From: Actinomycetes bacterium
GTDB taxonomy: Bacteria > Actinomycetota > Coriobacteriia > WRKU01
Reading direction: 5' to 3'
DNA length: 19,304 nucleotides
NCBI GenBank assembly: GCA_009781565.1
Contig: WQXV01000006.1
Span: forward strand, 1 to 19,304
Both the position numbers and the translations under genes were made by a program. Each line of letters opens with the position of its first letter. Position 1 is the stretch's first letter. Positions 15,111 to 19,304 of this stretch are shown here, one piece after another. The notes beneath the pieces were generated by a model that worked only from the letters and a program-made list of their open reading frames with translations, made no database searches and was not told the origin of the DNA.

Positions 15111-15134
15111 GCGCCCCGATCACGGGGCGCTTTT
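15111..15134 (+). terminator. Rho-independent terminator
   Basis: GCGCCCCG (15111-15118) pairs perfectly with CGGGGCGC (15123-15130) around ATCA, followed by TTTT. An A-rich stretch just upstream (AAAGAAAAGAA) would give a T-run on the other strand, so it may work both ways. Confidence 0.92.
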
Positions 15135-15328
15135 ACCTGGAAAAGACAATGATCGAGCTACCAGGTTCGCGATCGACAACCTTGGGCTGTTTTCTATCTA
15201 TACCTTCTACGTGCGATTTTGCTTGTAATTACTGTTCGCAGGATACTACAATGCAACTAGCAGCATTTCCGCTGTTATCAGCGTGCATGTGTTGAAATAA
15301 CGCTCGTTTCACTGGGGGATGATTCTGT
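15135..15328 (+). promoter_or_regulatory. Upstream region and probable promoter of the surface-protein gene
   Basis: TTGTAA (15223-15228) and TACAAT (15247-15252) are spaced by 18 bases and would start transcription near 15259, leaving a leader of about 70 bases. The leader contains a small hairpin CGCTG-ttat-CAGCG (15270-15283) and a GGGGGA ribosome-binding site before the ATG at 15329. Further upstream, ACCTGG (15135-15140) and CCAGGT (15161-15166) form a 6-bp inverted repeat. No ORF or RNA gene was seen. Confidence 0.45.
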
Positions 15329-18300
15329 ATGAGCACACATAGACACTTAATACGTCGGTCAGTTCATCATAGATCAGGATGGGCGGAACAATCATCTCAT
15401 TCGGGCAAGAGCACATCAGTGCGCCTTTTGTCTCTTTTGATTGTCGCCGTGATGCTCCTTCCCACAGTGCTTACCGGATTGGCGTTCGGTGATGATGAAA
15501 CGCTCTACCACTATCCCGGACATGGGACATCTTCGACCACCTATTCGGTCAGTGATGGCTCCTCGGTCATTGGAACCTTTTGTGTCGCGCTTCATATTGC
15601 GAATCTTTCGAGTGAATACTCCCGGGTCGACAATCCGGGAGATAATGAAGACGAGATAGCAGCCATAATGGGAGTCGATGCCCAGACTTTGGCAGAGATA
15701 CGCCATGCGATTGCCGAGATGAGAACGTTATACACCCATGCAGGATCGTTATCTCTTGAACAAGTACAGCAAAACATTCTTCCAGACACAGCAGGTCGTG
15801 CTATCAGTCCGAAGCTGACCCAGAATCTGATATGGTATCGGCAGTATCTGTCCAATCCAGATTTCTTTAGAAACCCGCTTCCCTCTCCTTTTAAGCCGTT
15901 TACCGCGGCCGAGCAAGCGTACTATTACGATGGAGGCCTAACTCTCAACGATCGTATCGATGTCATCTTGGTCGAGCCCGATGATACTGATCCGAATGAA
16001 TACGGTTATCTCGGGCCATTCACTCTGGAATACAAGACGATCAGCGGTAACGGGTCGACACTTGAAGCGATCAACAATAATGGAACGAGCAATACCATTC
16101 CGCCCACATATTCGACCGGATCCTCACTACTCGCGAGCTATTCTGCCGCTGCTGATGGCAGTGGCGCACGTCTGCAAAAGGTCACAATCGGTGATCAGTT
16201 CTGGGTGAAACCTCTACTGTCAGGTGGATCATACGTGTCGCTGTATCCAGATCAACATATAATCCTGGGAATCCAATATGAGTCGATATTTGTAGATGAG
16301 GGCTTCCAGACTCAGTTCCATATCGAGTTCGATTTTGCCCAGACGCTTCCTCTCTATGTGGGCGAAGGAAAACCCTCAGTCTCGAAAACGGTGAGCCTGT
16401 TCGGTGCGAACAGTCCCGCAGGCGATCAGTCCAAGTATCTCCAACTCGAGGAAGACGATAAGGCTTTGTTCAGCATGAGCGTGACCAACAATTCCGACGC
16501 GTGGCCAATAGATTATCTTTTCGTGGATTCGAATTGGCCGGATACCGGAAGCGTGCGACGCATCTATACTCCCGCACAACTTGCAGCGATTACCGATGAG
16601 GAGGACATCGAGTGGCGTGTTATGAATAATCTCGACCTCACGAATTACTGCGAGGCGCGCGGTTGGCCGTATATCACCCTAGGAGAGGGGTCACAGCTGA
16701 ACGGTCAGGGCTATACCATCAGCGGACTTGATATTCGAGAGCACTTAAGCCAGACCCGTCTCAGCGTCAGTAATATGGGGCTGATCTCAGTCAACAACGG
16801 AACCATACACAACCTTGCAATTACTGATTTCAGTGTTATTGGAGCGAGGACCGAAGACTTTACCACGGTATCGGGAAATAACATCGGAGCAATTGTCGCA
16901 ACGAATAACGGGACGATACGCGATCTAGACGTATCGAATATCTCGGTACATGGAGTCACGAACTATGGAGGAATAACCGGAACCAACAACGGCGATATTA
17001 CAAATCTTACCGTCGATAGTGTTACGGTAAACGTGGCTTGTACTGGTTCTGGCACTACCTTTAGTTTGATCTGCCAATCAGCAGGCGGTATAGCTGGAAC
17101 AAATAATGGGACGATAGAGCATGTCACTCTTGCTGGCGTTCATTTCGCAGAAAGTGGTTTAGTGTGGGGAGCGACTCAAAGCTCTAGTGAATTCTATTTC
17201 AACGGCGGAGTTGCCGGAATAAACACAGTTGAAGGAGCGATACGATATCTTCAAGTCAGCGACGTAGAATTCATCAACAATTATCCACGCATGTTCGGTG
17301 GTCAGCAGGGCGCTCGTTTCGGCGGTATAGCCGGTAATAACCTTGGGGTCATCGAGGAACTGGCCATATCAGATGTAGTGCTCGATACAGGCTTTGAGCG
17401 AGGACTCGGTACTACGGGTGCGGCATCAAATGCAATGGGAGGGATAGTAGGGCATAATCCCGGAGGTGTCGTTCGCAATGCTGTGGTAAAAGACTCGACC
17501 ATTGTGGGTACCAGAGCTGGAGGAGCAATTGGAGAGAGCCGCATCCGCCGAGTGATTACTTGGGAAGGGCTCGAATCCACTTACACGTTCTACAATTCTC
17601 TCTTTGAGAATATTGAGGTAACACACTCGACCCTGATCACGGGACACTATGGGTCACACTGTGGTGGGCTCCTTGCCCAAGGTTATTACGAGGGTGGTAC
17701 TGGCAATGTATGTGACGCATCAAGAATTATCAACTGCTTGGTCGAAGACGTTGATATAAAAGGTATCAACTTGTCTAATAATTCACAAATTGGTGGGATT
17801 GCGGGCCAGCTCTCGATGAAAGATACGGATTTTGGCGTTGGAATCACGACCGAGTTTCGTGACAATGAGGTCAAGAATGTATCGGTGACACTGTCAACTC
17901 TTGGATCTGCAACAGATATCAACGCTCGAATCGGTGGTGCGATCGGATATAACTATGGGCGACGAGAAGTGTTAAATACAAAGATTGATGGGTTCAGCGT
18001 CACGCTTGATGTACCCGATCGGACCACTATGGTCTCCGACTCAGAACCGGTGATCGGCGGAATCATCGGATTTAGTGAAGATCCTGGCGGGGTCGTCTTT
18101 TTCGATATTAAACATTGCTCAGTCAATGATCTCGATGTCAGGATCGAACCATACTTCTGGCAGGCTTACGTAGGGGGCATTCTCGGTCAGGTGAATCACA
18201 GATATGCGGGAACATGGACGATATCTGAATGCCAGGTAGCTAACTCATACATTCTCAATAAGGGAGCGACTGGCGGCATATTCGGGTATACCCAGTCGTC

Positions 18301-19304
18301 AAATCTTGGAAACGAATCTATTAAGAACTGCTCGGTAACGGGAACGACACTTGAGAGTAACCTGACGATCAATCCTGATGCCACAACGGTCAACCAATGC
18401 GAAGTTCGTGCGTTAGTAGAAGGTTCGAATGCTCCCGTTATACCGGAAATTGGTGGTATTACTGGACGTTTCGCTGGAGTTGTTGATCAGTGCTTTGCTG
18501 ATGTGACCATTTTGGAGAATGTGCCAAATGTTCGGACCGGCGGTATTGCAGAAACTACTAATACGACAGTGACCAACTGTTATTCAGCTGGCAGCATCAC
18601 CCAAACGGAGTTGCCTCGCATCGCTCAAGGGTTACCAAACTCAGTTGAGGATAGATCGGAAGTTTTCGGTATCGGCGGTAGTGTTGGAACATTTTCGACG
18701 CTGAGTACTCCATCTCACAACAATATCTCTACCATGACGATACACGCCAAAACAGACCGAGTAGCCGGGATCAGCGGTAGTGAACTCAGCACTTCGAACA
18801 TCCAGGATGTTTATTCATGCATTGCAGCGAATCCGATTATACACACCGACAACGGAAGAGGGTTTGGCAAAACATATGATGATTTTAGGAGAGTAAGCGC
18901 GAGCCGAAGTACCACGGCAGGAGCCCTTGCTTGGAGAGACAATCTGCGGCATCTGGATACACAAGTTTTCACACGCGGTACGGGGTCTACGCCTCCACTT
19001 GACGATGAGAAGACACTAAAAGGGCGCGATGGTCTCGCGACTAGCAAGGCTGACTTGCAAAGCCCCGTGCAATCGAAGTATGAGGAGATCTATGTCGGCT
19101 GGGATTTCGAGGATATCTGGAATCCACCGACCGGAACCGATTATCCCACTCTTCGGCACATAGGACCGAGCGAGCCGGTGGGCACCTCGGGATCAGTTGG
19201 ATATACCAATCTGAGCGATCTGGGCGCAGATGAGACCTTGATCCCGACCTTGACCACCCGTAATAGTGGAACGTGGGCCTATGGTGCTCGTACCCGATGC
19301 GTCA
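15329..19304 (+). CDS. Large secreted surface protein: signal peptide, thioester-like domain, GLUG-type repeats (3' end outside window)
   Basis: The frame is open from ATG 15329 to the window end: 1325 codons, no stop. The N-terminus has a long basic region and a hydrophobic core (LLSLLIVAVMLLPTVLTG, about 34-51), a probable Sec signal peptide cleaved near AFG-DD. Next, about 75-175 resembles the thioester domain of Gram-positive adhesins: IGTFCVALH with Cys85, and LTQNLIWYRQ with Gln165, fitting the TQxxIW motif. A beta-rich stretch follows (to about 410). At about 412 the opening IYTPAQLAAI...NNLDLTNY...GYTISGLDI is typical of GLUG-repeat proteins. From about 488 to 1150 come many repeats such as VNNGTIHNL, ATNNGTIRDL, GTNNGTIEHV and GNNLGVIEEL, ending with TDYPTLRHIG near 1270. 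The gene is richer in ATA, AGA and GGA codons than its neighbours. A cell-wall anchor, if any, lies beyond the window. Confidence 0.85.
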   Translation, partial: MSTHRHLIRRSVHHRSGWAEQSSHSGKSTSVRLLSLLIVAVMLLPTVLTGLAFGDDETLYHYPGHGTSSTTYSVSDGSSVIGTFCVALHIANLSSEYSRVDNPGDNEDEIAAIMGVDAQTLAEIRHAIAEMRTLYTHAGSLSLEQVQQNILPDTAGRAISPKLTQNLIWYRQYLSNPDFFRNPLPSPFKPFTAAEQAYYYDGGLTLNDRIDVILVEPDDTDPNEYGYLGPFTLEYKTISGNGSTLEAINNNGTSNTIPPTYSTGSSLLASYSAAADGSGARLQKVTIGDQFWVKPLLSGGSYVSLYPDQHIILGIQYESIFVDEGFQTQFHIEFDFAQTLPLYVGEGKPSVSKTVSLFGANSPAGDQSKYLQLEEDDKALFSMSVTNNSDAWPIDYLFVDSNWPDTGSVRRIYTPAQLAAITDEEDIEWRVMNNLDLTNYCEARGWPYITLGEGSQLNGQGYTISGLDIREHLSQTRLSVSNMGLISVNNGTIHNLAITDFSVIGARTEDFTTVSGNNIGAIVATNNGTIRDLDVSNISVHGVTNYGGITGTNNGDITNLTVDSVTVNVACTGSGTTFSLICQSAGGIAGTNNGTIEHVTLAGVHFAESGLVWGATQSSSEFYFNGGVAGINTVEGAIRYLQVSDVEFINNYPRMFGGQQGARFGGIAGNNLGVIEELAISDVVLDTGFERGLGTTGAASNAMGGIVGHNPGGVVRNAVVKDSTIVGTRAGGAIGESRIRRVITWEGLESTYTFYNSLFENIEVTHSTLITGHYGSHCGGLLAQGYYEGGTGNVCDASRIINCLVEDVDIKGINLSNNSQIGGIAGQLSMKDTDFGVGITTEFRDNEVKNVSVTLSTLGSATDINARIGGAIGYNYGRREVLNTKIDGFSVTLDVPDRTTMVSDSEPVIGGIIGFSEDPGGVVFFDIKHCSVNDLDVRIEPYFWQAYVGGILGQVNHRYAGTWTISECQVANSYILNKGATGGIFGYTQSSNLGNESIKNCSVTGTTLESNLTINPDATTVNQCEVRALVEGSNAPVIPEIGGITGRFAGVVDQCFADVTILENVPNVRTGGIAETTNTTVTNCYSAGSITQTELPRIAQGLPNSVEDRSEVFGIGGSVGTFSTLSTPSHNNISTMTIHAKTDRVAGISGSELSTSNIQDVYSCIAANPIIHTDNGRGFGKTYDDFRRVSASRSTTAGALAWRDNLRHLDTQVFTRGTGSTPPLDDEKTLKGRDGLATSKADLQSPVQSKYEEIYVGWDFEDIWNPPTGTDYPTLRHIGPSEPVGTSGSVGYTNLSDLGADETLIPTLTTRNSGTWAYGARTRCV

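Noticed and set aside
1..19304. CRISPR array, tRNA or rRNA gene, insertion sequence, integrase or attachment site
   Set aside because: Looked for regular direct repeats, cloverleaf-like sequences with CCA ends, transposase motifs and flanking inverted repeats; none was found.

Overview
The window looks like chromosome of a mid-GC Actinomycetota, most likely class Coriobacteriia. This assignment is an inference. It rests on gene content (tandem WYL regulators, an actinobacterial-type M28-like membrane protein, a DUF5679 zinc ribbon) and on several genes that appear to start leaderlessly just downstream of a TATAAT-like box. There are no rRNA or tRNA genes, insertion sequences or CRISPR arrays. 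Every gap between genes is shorter than 300 bases.

Layout. 2-1984 (+) is the 3' part of an AddA/AdnB-like helicase-nuclease with an iron-sulfur nuclease domain. 2068-3036 (+) is ddl. On the minus strand, larB and serS form a probable operon (5121-3085). Divergent to larB is a short larC-like gene (5177-5731) that keeps only the N-terminal half of LarC. A second minus operon (7554-5756) carries a GalE-like epimerase and a MutY-like glycosylase without an iron-sulfur cluster. Divergent from it are a PIN-TM-TPR fusion, trxB and a small membrane protein (7636-10191). Two overlapping WYL regulator genes run on the minus strand (12119-10157), divergent from a membrane-anchored helical protein (12152-13099). 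A degenerate M28-like multi-spanning membrane protein follows (13259-14782). Then come a 48-residue zinc-ribbon protein (14937-15083) and a strong terminator.

The last 4 kb (15329 to the window end) is one uninterrupted plus-strand reading frame of at least 1325 codons, with no stop inside the window. It encodes a secreted surface protein with a signal peptide, a putative thioester adhesin domain (Cys85/Gln165) and a long run of GLUG-like repeats. This is the most interesting object here: an apparent covalent-binding adhesin.

Across the core genes the octamer GCGATCGC occurs seven times, far more than chance, and it is absent from the surface-protein gene. Most of the window is housekeeping: DNA repair, cell wall precursor synthesis, aminoacylation, redox. 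The accessory interest lies in the reduced Lar genes, the PIN-TM-TPR fusion, the inactive-looking M28 protein and the adhesin.
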